This document shows positions 43,054 through 50,161 of a stretch of 50,161 nt of DNA, piece after piece. Every line of letters begins with the position of its first letter. Positions within the stretch are counted from its first letter, which is position 1. Position numbers and translations under genes: made by a program. Source of the stretch: Candidatus Sumerlaeota bacterium (lineage in GTDB: Bacteria > Sumerlaeota > Sumerlaeia > JADFCW01); the NCBI GenBank assembly GCA_017161705.1, contig JADFCW010000007.1:1-50161 (forward strand). Reading direction: 5' to 3'. The notes below the pieces were generated by a model. It saw only the letters and a list, made by a program, of their open reading frames with translations, was not told where the DNA came from and did no database searches.

Positions 43054-43201
43054 AACTACCAGCCGAGTTGAACAGCGAATCCTAGGGCGAATGGGTCTTT
43101 TGGGTTGATTGTTGACTGCGGAGGGCGCATCAGTCTTTTCGGGCGGCAAAAGGGGGATAAAAGATACTTCCGCCGCCAATCCCACACCCACCGAGGCTGC
43201 C

Positions 43202-44071
43202 ATGAATGCTCCACCTGCCGTACTGCAAGTATCCTGTGTCCAGTTGCACTGGGCCAAGGACATCGAGGAAAATGTCTCCAGGCACCGCGACTATCTGGCC
43301 CGCGCACGCAGCGAAGGCTCCGACATAGTTCTCTTTCCCGAAGCCAGCCTGACGGGCTATGATTTTGACTATATCCGGGCCACGCCGGAAAAGGCTGTCG
43401 TGCAGGCCCTCGACGAGATCGCCCGCTGTGCCGCTGACCTCTCGCTCTATGCGATTGTCGGCAGCCTTCAGCGCCGCAGCGCCCAACGCTTCCTCAACCT
43501 GGCCCATGTCATCTCGCCCCGCGGCAAAGTCGTTTACGAATACGCCAAGGTGCAATTGGCCGGGCGCCTCGAACGCAAATACTGCCGTCCGGGCGACAAG
43601 GTCGCCCTGTTCAAGGTGAAAGGCTGTCTGTGCACGCTGATCATTTGCCGCGACGGCCGCCATCCCGAACTCTACCGTCTTCCGGCCATGGCAGGCGCGC
43701 GTGTGATCTTCCATCCGGCCTCCGGAAGCGAGCGGATCGAGGGCGTGGCGTGGAAGCAAATAGCCGGTCGCGCCACACATCCGGCCGGACCAACCACGCA
43801 TGTATTCCACTGTGTGGCCAATACGGTCGGGCAGTCGCGCGATGGCTCGATGACGTCGCCGGGCGGCTCGTTTATCAAGGACCCCACCGGTTTGTCGCTG
43901 GCCGAGGCCGGCGCCTGTCACGAGGAGATGATTACAGCACGGCTCAGCCTCGAACGCGCGACGGGCCGTTTCGCGCTGTCGAGCCTGATGCATCCGCGCT
44001 TTCTTCGTCCGTTCTGGAAACAGATGATTGCCGCCGTGCGCGCCCGCGCCAAAGACCCCTCGCCGCTGTAG
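43202..44071 (+). CDS. Carbon-nitrogen hydrolase (nitrilase superfamily)
   Basis: 289 aa. Catalytic triad Glu47 (FPEASLTGY), Lys116 (YAKVQLA) and Cys149 (IICRDGRHPEL) of amidases and nitrilases. The usual F-P-E after the Cys motif is H-P-E. Start at ATG 43202 after GAGG; the frame upstream to 43109 is not conserved. It may hydrolyse an amide or carbamoyl group of a small metabolite; the substrate cannot be read from sequence. Stands alone, convergent with the pseudopilin gene. Confidence 0.85.
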   Translation: MNAPPAVLQVSCVQLHWAKDIEENVSRHRDYLARARSEGSDIVLFPEASLTGYDFDYIRATPEKAVVQALDEIARCAADLSLYAIVGSLQRRSAQRFLNLAHVISPRGKVVYEYAKVQLAGRLERKYCRPGDKVALFKVKGCLCTLIICRDGRHPELYRLPAMAGARVIFHPASGSERIEGVAWKQIAGRATHPAGPTTHVFHCVANTVGQSRDGSMTSPGGSFIKDPTGLSLAEAGACHEEMITARLSLERATGRFALSSLMHPRFLRPFWKQMIAAVRARAKDPSPL

Positions 44072-44256
44072 CCGCTCCTGCAGGGGCGCCAAACCCATGT
44101 GCGCGGGCGGTTCTTCGCCGCAGCATGGTCGGTGCGCCGCGCCAGGTCAGACATGCCTCAACCCGTGGCCGCACAGTATGTTCCTTTGTGAATCTTGAAA
44201 ATCATGCCCAGCACTCAACCGCCCAATTCCGACAAGCAAGGAAACGCACGCGTGAC

Positions 44257-44278
44257 GGGCAGGGACTGCAACCTGCCC
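44257..44278 (-). terminator. Hairpin after the pseudopilin gene
   Basis: GGGCAGG (44257-44263) and CCTGCCC (44272-44278), 8-nt loop, immediately after the pseudopilin stop codon on the minus strand. No T-run follows, so termination strength is uncertain; it also faces the end of the convergent hydrolase gene. Confidence 0.4.
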
Positions 44279-44917
44279 TTACGCCCACGGGTCGCGATCG
44301 GTCGCATTCGAAGTCGGGAATTTCTGCGAGCGGATGATGTCGCCGCCGGAGACCGTTCCATTGGTCGGGTCGTAGCGGACGGAGGGGTTCCACAGGCGGT
44401 CGGGCCCGACGCATTGCAGCCGCCACGCGCCGCTCCATTCTTCGGCTTCGGGGGGATAGCGCCGCTGCAGCAGGGGGAAGGTCTGGGCCTTTTCGATCAA
44501 TTCGGGGATGTTCTCATAACCATAACGCCGCCAAATGTTGTGGGGGAACAGCGCCGCCTTGTCCCAGTTGCCGCCGAAGGGGCAATGCAGGTCGGCGGTC
44601 GAAAGATAGGCGACCGGTGTGCTGAGACTGTTGGGCAGATACCACCATTTCAGGTCAGCGCCCTGCAAAGGTGCGACGCCGCCGGTGAATCCGGGCTCCA
44701 GCATGGTCGGATAAGCGTTCTGATCGAGGCGGTAGGCCTCGATGGCCAGCGCGGCCGACCGCAAGTCGGAGTAGGCGCGGGCGATTTTGGCGCGCACGGA
44801 GGCTTCCAAAAAGTTAGGCACTGCAATGCCTGCAAGCACGGCGATGATCGCCACGACAATCAGCAATTCGATCAGGGTAAAGGCGCAAGGCGTCCTTTGA
44901 TAGTTTTTTGTGGTCAT
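44279..44917 (-). CDS. Type II secretion/type IV pilus-like pseudopilin
   Basis: 212 aa. Short basic leader, then the prepilin peptidase site and hydrophobic helix AFTLIELLIVVAIIAVLAGI (about 12-31; cut expected before FTLIEL with Glu at +5). The following PNFLEASVRAKIARAYSDLR and AIEAYRLDQNAYP pattern is of a kind I associate with Sumerlaeota, Hydrogenedentota and planctomycete pseudopilins. The C-terminal globular domain (CPFGGNWDK, DRLWNPSVRYDPTNGTVSGG) is GspG-like. ATG 44917 is preceded by AAGGA very close, and by GGGAGAAAGG further up. Single gene; a GspE-like ATPase starts at 50044. Confidence 0.88.
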   Translation of the reverse strand: MTTKNYQRTPCAFTLIELLIVVAIIAVLAGIAVPNFLEASVRAKIARAYSDLRSAALAIEAYRLDQNAYPTMLEPGFTGGVAPLQGADLKWWYLPNSLSTPVAYLSTADLHCPFGGNWDKAALFPHNIWRRYGYENIPELIEKAQTFPLLQRRYPPEAEEWSGAWRLQCVGPDRLWNPSVRYDPTNGTVSGGDIIRSQKFPTSNATDRDPWA

Positions 44918-45088
44918 TCCTTGGGTTGGCCTTTCTCCCTCCGCCTTTCTTTTTGCTTTTTCCAATGCCAGCCTATTGATGCTTCGATCTGTCCCTCTAC
45001 AGCGTGGGAAAATACGGCAAACCGAAGCTTGAACTCCATGCGGTATGCAGTGCGAACGAACTTCCGTCGAATCCGAATTGAAGGGCCA

Positions 45089-46417
45089 TCAAACAGTGTT
45101 GGCTTTTTTCTCCGGCTCGCGGAAGAAGACCAGGAAAGCCACGGCGCACAAAATGGTCACCACCAAAGGCACAGCGAACACACCGCGATAATTCACCACG
45201 CCGTTGGTGGTAAACAGGTCGCGTACCCATCCGGCCAGGTAACTCCCGACAATGCTGCCGATGCCGAGGACGAATACTGCCCAGAGGCTCTGGACGGAAG
45301 CCCGAATATCGGGCGGAGAGACTCGGTCGGAGTAAATCTGGCCGACCACGAAGAAAAACACGTAGCAAAAACCGTGAATGGGCAGCGAGCCGACAACCAG
45401 CCCCCACGGCTGGCCGATTACAAACACTGCATACCGAATCGGCCAGGCCAGAACGCCCAGCACCAGGCACATCCGCACGCCCAGTCGGGGCAGGAGCAGC
45501 GGCAGCAGAATGACCATCGTGAAAATTTCGCCGATTTGCGCCGTGGTCATCCAGCCGGGGACGTCTGCCGACGGCACGCCGATGACTTCGAGAAACGGCG
45601 CGGTCAAAATGTAGTAAAACCACAGCTCCGTGGTCACGATGAATGAAATCACCATGAAGGCGGCAAAATTCGGATCGCGCAGCATCCGAAAGGCCTTCAC
45701 GAAGGCCAACGCTTCGACGCCTTCGCGCTTGGGCGGCGTATGGGGAAGCAGGGCACAGAACACGCCCATCAGGAGCGAAAAGGCCGAGGCCAGAAGCAGA
45801 CTGTCGGTCGGACCGCTCTTTCCGAGAACCTTAACCAGACTGCCTCCGACGGCGTGCGACAGCGCGGCATACCAACCGGTGCCGGCTTTGGCGGCCTCGG
45901 CGGCAGCGCCGGCCAGCGCCTCGCTTTCCTGACGCCACCATGTCAGGGCCAGTCCGGCGGCAATCCATCCAAGTGTTCCCCAGACGCGGATGGCGCCGAA
46001 TTCTTTCTCGACATTTTTCAAGTGGCGAAACGACACCGCATTGGTCAGCGGCAGCGTCGGGCCGTAGAGAATCGAGAAGGCAAACATCAAGCCGGTCAGA
46101 ATCCAGAAGGCCTGATCGGGATTGGTCTTGAACATCGCGGCGTAATCCATGCCGGCGGCAAGGTAGAGGATTACGGCGCCCAGCAAGTGCGCGCCGGCCA
46201 GCAGCCACTGGGCCGGCATATAGCGGTCGGCCAGCTGTCCGCCGGTTACGGGCGAGAGCAAAATGCCCAGCGGCAAAAGACAATAGATCAAACCGATCAT
46301 CTTCCCGGTGAAACCGACGGCGCCAAGATAGGCTGACAGCACCGGCATCCAGGCGCCCCAGATTGCATACTGCAGGAACATCATGATGCATAGCCGCACA
46401 TAGAGACCGATCTTCAT
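45089..46417 (-). CDS. MFS transporter, nucleoside/H+ symporter family
   Basis: 442 aa, about 12 membrane spans. RLCIMMFLQYAIWGAWMPVL (first span), GLIYCLLPLGILLSPVTGGQ and LADRYMPAQ resemble the NupG/XapB nucleoside:H+ symporter family; FGAIRVWGTLGWI and GGxIYSDRVSP-like GQIYSDRVSPPDIRASVQSL fit too. ATG 46417 is 7 nt after AGGAGG. Substrate nucleoside or a related sugar; not determinable. Next to an amidohydrolase that may act on purine-like compounds, but the genes are 108 bp apart and a functional link is only inferred. Confidence 0.85.
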   Translation of the reverse strand: MKIGLYVRLCIMMFLQYAIWGAWMPVLSAYLGAVGFTGKMIGLIYCLLPLGILLSPVTGGQLADRYMPAQWLLAGAHLLGAVILYLAAGMDYAAMFKTNPDQAFWILTGLMFAFSILYGPTLPLTNAVSFRHLKNVEKEFGAIRVWGTLGWIAAGLALTWWRQESEALAGAAAEAAKAGTGWYAALSHAVGGSLVKVLGKSGPTDSLLLASAFSLLMGVFCALLPHTPPKREGVEALAFVKAFRMLRDPNFAAFMVISFIVTTELWFYYILTAPFLEVIGVPSADVPGWMTTAQIGEIFTMVILLPLLLPRLGVRMCLVLGVLAWPIRYAVFVIGQPWGLVVGSLPIHGFCYVFFFVVGQIYSDRVSPPDIRASVQSLWAVFVLGIGSIVGSYLAGWVRDLFTTNGVVNYRGVFAVPLVVTILCAVAFLVFFREPEKKANTV

Positions 46418-46525
46418 TGGCCGCCTCCTGAAAGCGAAGGTCTAATTCCGTGCGCACGCCCGCTCACGGTGTTGCTTCCGTTTCGGGCGAATCCTGTCCC
46501 CTCGATTTTAGCCCCGCAAGCAAAA

Positions 46526-47878
46526 TTATCCCGATTTTTTCCATACCACCTCGCCGCCGATGATGGTGGCCGCACAGCGGGGCGAAGGGCCGTCGAACCA
46601 TGACCGCTCCAGCTGCGTACCTTCGGGACACGGCGTCCACGCGGAGAAATCGGCGCAGTATCCAGGGGTTATGTTTCCTGCGTCGGCGGCCCAGCCTATG
46701 GCTCTTGCGGGAATCATGGTGGCCATTTCGATGATCTCGCGGGGCGTCAGCGCCGGGAACATCCGGGCCGCGCGTCTCATCTCCTCCATCAGGCTGAGGC
46801 CCGTGTTGCTGGCCGCGCTGTCGGTGGCCACGCAAACAGGGACTCCGGCGCGGCGCAACATCTCGAGCGGATAGGGCGGTCGGCGGAAAAACTCGTGCGT
46901 TCCCGGACAGAACGCCACCGTCCAGCCGCGGCGCGCCAGAACGGCGGCATCGGCTGCATCGGCGCAGCCGCAATGGGCGGCAATGCCGGGAGTGTCGAGG
47001 ATTCCGGTCCGTTCCAGAAACGCAACGGGAGAGCATCGCGGCGGCTGCCAGGTGCACGGCAGAACGCGAAACAGACGCAGCCAGCGCACCATCCGGCCGC
47101 GTCCGGTGCGAAACATCTCGTCCTCGTCGGCGCTTTCGGCAAGATGCAGCGTGAGAAAAGGCGGAAACGATGGCATGGACGCCATGGACATGCTGAGGTT
47201 GTCCCGAACGTCTGTTCCATCCGGTTTGTCTTTCCGGCTCCAGCGGCGTTTTTCCTCTGCTTTTCTTTCGCCAATTTTTTTTGCCAGCGCTTCCCAGAGT
47301 TCGCGGCTCACTGAATAAGGTGCGTGGGGCGCCAGGCCATGGCATCGGCGCAGGGGAATCGTTTCCTGCTTTTCCAGCAGATTCATCATCCGCAACGCCG
47401 TCTGTGCCGCCCGTTTCGGATCGAGCGAAATGCACTCGTGGGCAAAGACCAGTCGCAGCGGGGACTTCTGGAGGGTTTCCGCGGCCAGCGCCTCGATGTC
47501 AATATCCACAGCGGCAGTGACGCCCCCAGCGAGCAGTTGCCGAGCCCCTTCGGCGATGGCCCGGCGCAAAGTCGTGCGGCTCGACAGCCGGCTTCGCAGA
47601 GCGATTCGCGCCAGCCATCCGACGAAGTTCTTTGTCGGCCGGAGTTTCCCGCATAGGTGAGTCAACCGCAGATGCGTATGGGCGTTGACGAATCCCGGCA
47701 GCAACAACACCTCGCCGAGGTCCACAACCTCGCCTTTGAGTTGCCGCAAGTCTGCATAGCGCGCAACCGCTTCGATCCGGCCGTTGCGGCAAAGCACAGC
47801 GCCATCCAATAGCAATACGCCGTCGGATTGCCACACCCGGCGGGCGCGGAAGACTATTGATCTGCTCTGGAGAACCAT
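46526..47878 (-). CDS. Amidohydrolase, ATZ/TRZ-deaminase type
   Basis: 450 aa zinc-dependent hydrolase. Ligands HTH (67-69), HAPYS (185-189), HLAES (245-249), His302 (AHCGC) and Asp353 (ATDSAASN) fit the chlorohydrolase/SAH-deaminase/aminofutalosine-deaminase group, so a purine-type deamination (even in menaquinone synthesis via futalosine) is possible. Residues 203-238 are a low-complexity insert with Asp every third residue (KDKPDGTDVRDN) followed by Ser/Met repeats (SMSMASMPS), encoded by 9-nt units. The ATG 47878 has a weak ribosome site. Confidence 0.8.
   Translation of the reverse strand: MVLQSRSIVFRARRVWQSDGVLLLDGAVLCRNGRIEAVARYADLRQLKGEVVDLGEVLLLPGFVNAHTHLRLTHLCGKLRPTKNFVGWLARIALRSRLSSRTTLRRAIAEGARQLLAGGVTAAVDIDIEALAAETLQKSPLRLVFAHECISLDPKRAAQTALRMMNLLEKQETIPLRRCHGLAPHAPYSVSRELWEALAKKIGERKAEEKRRWSRKDKPDGTDVRDNLSMSMASMPSFPPFLTLHLAESADEDEMFRTGRGRMVRWLRLFRVLPCTWQPPRCSPVAFLERTGILDTPGIAAHCGCADAADAAVLARRGWTVAFCPGTHEFFRRPPYPLEMLRRAGVPVCVATDSAASNTGLSLMEEMRRAARMFPALTPREIIEMATMIPARAIGWAADAGNITPGYCADFSAWTPCPEGTQLERSWFDGPSPRCAATIIGGEVVWKKSG
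47173..47236. repeat. 9-nt minisatellite inside the amidohydrolase gene
   Basis: Two adjoining 9-nt periodic arrays: one with TCCATG every 9 nt (minus strand, 47173-47195) and one with GTCC/GTCT every 9 nt on the plus strand (TTGTCCCGA, ACGTCTGTT, CCATCCGGT, TTGTCTTTC, 47199-47234). Confidence 0.65.
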
Positions 47879-48162
47879 GGCTGCGGCAACGGCACGTGGC
47901 TCAGATGGACAAGCACCGATTCGCGTTCGGGACCCAAACGATTTTCTCGCGGCAGAAACATGCGGACGGCTCGGGATTGACGGAGCACGCGGTCAATGAG
48001 GCTGTCCTCGAGGACGCTCGTAATCTTTCCGCATGGTGTGGATGGTCGGCGGCGGCGTTTGAGAAACAGCGCCGGATGTCCTCCTCGGCGGACCGCGGTG
48101 CAATTTCGTATTGCGAAAAGCAGCGCGTGAAATACAGAAAACGGCGGCGCAAAGATGCTGCC
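47879..48162. other. Intergenic region without recognised gene
   Basis: 284 bp between two minus-strand genes. Only short, unconvincing frames. No hairpin or promoter of note was found. Confidence 0.6.
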
Positions 48163-48525
48163 TTATGCTTTCGAGTAAAGCCCCTTGCCATTTTTTTTCA
48201 GAAGACCCAATGCGACCCATTTGTCGAGAGTTCTCGCGACAGCGCGGCCGTCCACTTTCATTAATTGCTCGAGGGACTGGGGGCCTTTTTCGAGCGCGCC
48301 GAGAACCTTTTCCTTCAGGCCGATGAATTTGCGTGCCCGGCGTTGCTGTTTGGCCCGAACCGCCGGTTTCGCCGCCGCTTTGCCTTTCGAGGCAGGTTTT
48401 CCACCCAGCAGCAGCTTCAGCCGGTTCACACTTTCGCCGATCTTCTGAATTTCCGCCCGAACCGAGGGCAACACTTGGGCTGCCCGCTGCAGCTCCGCAA
48501 TCTGTTCTGCAAGTGTTTTGGCCAT
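48163..48525 (-). CDS. Small coiled-coil plus winged-helix-like protein
   Basis: 120 aa, not recognised. Residues about 3-40 are heptad-like (AEQIAELQRAAQVL, VRAEIQKIGESVNRLKLLL), then a Lys/Ala/Arg linker (about 41-66) and a C-terminal segment with helix-turn-helix character (KVLGALEKGPQSLEQLMKVD, RAVARTLDKWVALGLLKKN). AAAGGAGGATC 5-7 nt before the ATG is among the best ribosome sites in the window, so it should be well expressed. A DNA-binding or nucleoid role is inferred. Confidence 0.78.
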   Translation of the reverse strand: MAKTLAEQIAELQRAAQVLPSVRAEIQKIGESVNRLKLLLGGKPASKGKAAAKPAVRAKQQRRARKFIGLKEKVLGALEKGPQSLEQLMKVDGRAVARTLDKWVALGLLKKNGKGLYSKA

Positions 48526-48848
48526 GTGATCCTCCTTTGATTGATCTGCAATCTTCGGAATTCAACTCAGAAGAAGAAAGGAGTAGATTTGCCGTCAAGC
48601 GAAAAAGAGGGAAAACAACGGTTCCGCAAAGGGGCAACGAACCCCAGGAAGACTTTTGCGGCTTCGGCAAAAAGTCATCGTGCCAATTTGATTTGAGGCA
48701 CCCTACGAGTGCCAGACTGCCAAGCTGCAAAAGCTGAATGTTCAGGCCGGGGTTGACGGACTTTCCATTTCGCCGTTACGTTACCTTTGTTCGAGGCGCT
48801 CTTCGGCCGAAGGTGTGTGATTCAAATCATCTGACGGGGTATCCGCGA
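48526..48848. other. Divergent intergenic region
   Basis: 323 bp between the small wHTH gene (minus) and the DNA glycosylase gene (plus). It holds a candidate plus-strand promoter (48753-48782); for the minus gene only a TTGACG-like -35 (48593-48598) with no matching -10 was seen. Confidence 0.55.
48753..48782 (+). promoter_or_regulatory. Possible promoter of the DNA glycosylase gene
   Basis: TTGACG at 48753-48758, 18-bp spacer, TACGTT at 48777-48782. The start codon is 67 nt downstream. Confidence 0.35.
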
Positions 48849-49463
48849 ATGAATCCCGCGGCTGGGTTCACTCCTCTTACGCGCCGGTTCTTTTCACGTC
48901 GTGCCGACGTGGTCGCTCCTGAGCTTCTGGGCAAACTGCTCGTTCGTCGTTTGGACAGCGGAACCGTGCTGGTCGGACGGATCGTGGAAACCGAGGCCTA
49001 TCTTGGTCCCGAAGATCCGGCGAGCCATTCAATCCGGCGCAAGAATGCCGCTGCACAGCACATCTGGGGTCCGCCCGGATTTGCCTATATTTACCTTTGC
49101 ATGGGCATGTACTACTGCCTCAATGTCGTTGTCGAACGCGAAGGGCGAGGCGGCTGTGTGCTCCTGCGCGCCGTCGAGCCGCTGGCTGGTGTTGAAATGA
49201 TGCGGATGCACAGACCCCACGCGCGCACCGACCGCGATTTGTGCAGCGGACCTGGAAAACTCTGCCAAGCCTTTGCAATCTCCGCCGAATGGAACAAAGC
49301 TGACATGACCGCCAGCAACCTGATTATTGCCGAAGGGGAAAAAATCAAATTCGACATAGAGATTTCGCCGCGAATCGGCATCAGCGAGGCGGTGGACTGG
49401 CCTCTGCGCTTTTTTATCGCGAATAACCCCTATGTTTCGCATCGAAGAGAACGCGGGCGATGA
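48849..49463 (+). CDS. mpg: DNA-3-methyladenine glycosylase (AAG/MPG type)
   Basis: 204 aa, family-typical length. Removes alkylated and deaminated purines in base-excision repair. VETEAYLGPEDPASHS (46-61) holds the catalytic Glu; AYIYLCMGMYYCLNVV (79-94) replaces the usual Y-V-Y-F-I-Y-G-M but keeps the intercalating Tyr; GPGKLCQAF (134-142) is standard. Start ATG 48849 with GGGG upstream; the frame to 48738 is not conserved. Confidence 0.92.
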   Translation: MNPAAGFTPLTRRFFSRRADVVAPELLGKLLVRRLDSGTVLVGRIVETEAYLGPEDPASHSIRRKNAAAQHIWGPPGFAYIYLCMGMYYCLNVVVEREGRGGCVLLRAVEPLAGVEMMRMHRPHARTDRDLCSGPGKLCQAFAISAEWNKADMTASNLIIAEGEKIKFDIEISPRIGISEAVDWPLRFFIANNPYVSHRRERGR

Positions 49464-50043
49464 AACAGGCGACCCAGAGAAGCGCGCGGTTTGGGATTAC
49501 ATAGCGAATACCCGGTTAGGCGTGCCGGCGTCCGAAAAGCAAACAAATATTGTTCGCAAGCGCACTTTTTCCTGGCTACCGACTCCAAAGATTATAATAT
49601 GTGCGCTATCTCAGGCGGAAATTTTCATGCCTCATCGGTTTTCCGCGAAGAAACCGAGCCTTCAGGTCGAACGCTTGCGACCCGTCATACTCTTGTTCGA
49701 ATTATAATCACTCATCAAAAATGGTCAGATTCTTGCACACAAGAGCATGGGGAGGTGTTTTGGCTATAATTGTAAAAAATTCGATAGGTTTTGTGAAACC
49801 AGTCCAGTAACCCTCTCGAGGGTCAAAAAAGACGCTCCAGGCAGATAAAGACCTCAAAAAAGCACAGCTGCAGGAAAAGGAAATAAACCTTTTTACAAAC
49901 GAAGGAGTCTTACTGATTGTGTGATAGGGAACAAAGGGATAAATTTCGATTCTTCAAACAGTCCTGAAGTTTTGGGCGACTGACGATAAGGAAAGGCCTT
50001 GATGGTGGCGGCATATTTGGCCGCGCTTCAGGTAGGTTGAGCC
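49464..50043. other. AT-richer intergenic region
   Basis: 580 bp between the glycosylase and the GspE-like gene, visibly AT-richer than the rest of the window. Short open frames (up to 92 codons) have no ribosome site or recognisable sequence and are probably chance. No RNA gene was recognised. Confidence 0.55.
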
Positions 50044-50161
50044 ATGACAGGGAAAGAGCTGGGCGACATTCTGGTGAAAAAAGGTCTGGTTCGCGCGGAC
50101 CAGGTGGATGCGGCGCTTCGGCTGCAAAAGGAATCCGGCGAGCCTCTGGGCAAAGTGTTAT
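50044..50161 (+). CDS. GspE/PilB-type ATPase N-terminus, partial
   Basis: First 39 codons before the right edge: GKELGDILVKKGLVRADQVD and ALRLQKESGEPLGKVL match the MshEN/T2SSE N-terminal domain of type II secretion and type IV pilus ATPases, which can bind c-di-GMP. The ATPase core is outside the window. Fits the pseudopilin at 44279-44917. Confidence 0.75.
   Translation, partial: MTGKELGDILVKKGLVRADQVDAALRLQKESGEPLGKVL

Larger units (their letters stand above)
42629..43201. other. Divergent intergenic region between peroxidase and nitrilase-like genes
   Basis: 573 bp. Right of the peroxidase start it holds the PerR-like box and a -10 candidate (listed separately). At 43002-43053 there is a tandem 26-27 bp duplication. 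The sequence from about 43055 to 43200 gives only short frames; I found no gene remnant that I could support. Confidence 0.6.

Noticed and set aside
43030..43263. Minus-strand frame ending like an outer-membrane barrel (FALGFAVQLGW)
   Set aside because: Only a short stretch looks barrel-like, the frame is broken on both sides and it overlaps the nitrilase-like start; too little to call a pseudogene.
44195..45646. 483-codon plus-strand frame opposite the pseudopilin and MFS genes
   Set aside because: It crosses two genes with clear motifs and ends in low-complexity His/Gln sequence.
49733..49770. TTGCAC with TATAAT as a promoter
   Set aside because: The spacer is 26 bp, too long for a sigma70 promoter.
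49432..49810. Small frames after the DNA glycosylase gene
   Set aside because: No ribosome site, no motif and mutually overlapping frames in AT-rich sequence.

Overview
The window is a high-GC, gene-dense bacterial segment. No 16S or other taxonomic marker outside the ribosomal proteins is visible, so the lineage is inferred. A type II pseudopilin with the 'PNFLEA...AIEAYRLDQNAYP' pattern, fused membrane/spermidine-synthase and TMTC/YfhO-type membrane giants, system II cytochrome c biogenesis, a di-heme peroxidase, 9-nt minisatellites and palindromic intergenic repeats together suggest a Gram-negative, uncultured-type lineage near the PVC, Sumerlaeota or Hydrogenedentota groups. I cannot name it more closely.

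Layout. Positions 1-20 kb are mostly on the minus strand: a site-2 protease (cut by the left edge), a deoxyhypusine-synthase-like protein, a TMTC-like glycosyltransferase with TPRs, argF-like carbamoyltransferase (plus strand), a uvrD/pcrA - response regulator - nagA-like operon, a duplicated-membrane/spermidine-synthase-like fusion, a YfhO-like protein and iorB-iorA. A divergent plus-strand pair, resB-ccsA, makes the system II cytochrome c assembly machine.

Positions 21-40 kb hold one long plus-strand translation supercluster: a structured leader, tuf, a small unrecognised gene, then the complete fused S10-spc-alpha order (rpsJ, rplCDWB, rpsS, rplV, rpsC, rplP, rpmC, rpsQ, rplNXE, rpsN, rpsH, rplF, rplR, rpsE, rpmD, rplO, secY, adk, map, infA, rpmJ, rpsM, rpsK, rpsD, rpoA, rplQ), ending with tRNA-Val(CAC). 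The partner genes rpsL, rpsG and fusA are absent upstream of tuf, so the str operon is split.

Positions 40-50 kb are accessory. A PerR-type peroxide sensor lies beside a di-heme cytochrome c peroxidase whose upstream region carries a PerR-like box. Then come a nitrilase-superfamily hydrolase, a pseudopilin, a nucleoside/H+ symporter-like MFS protein, an amidohydrolase, a small coiled-coil/winged-helix protein, a 3-methyladenine DNA glycosylase and, cut by the right edge, the start of a GspE/PilB ATPase.

Two dispersed repeat classes cut across these regions. One is a roughly 105-170 bp palindrome-ended (REPIN/MITE-like) element with three copies. The other is a degenerate 9-nt minisatellite (TGTCCGACY and TGTCCATNN types) found both between ribosomal protein genes and inside coding genes, where it gives peptides with Asp or Ser every third residue. 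I regard the minisatellite invasion of genes, the small gene between tuf and rpsJ, and the PerR-box/peroxidase pair as the most interesting items. I saw no CRISPR array, prophage or intact insertion sequence.
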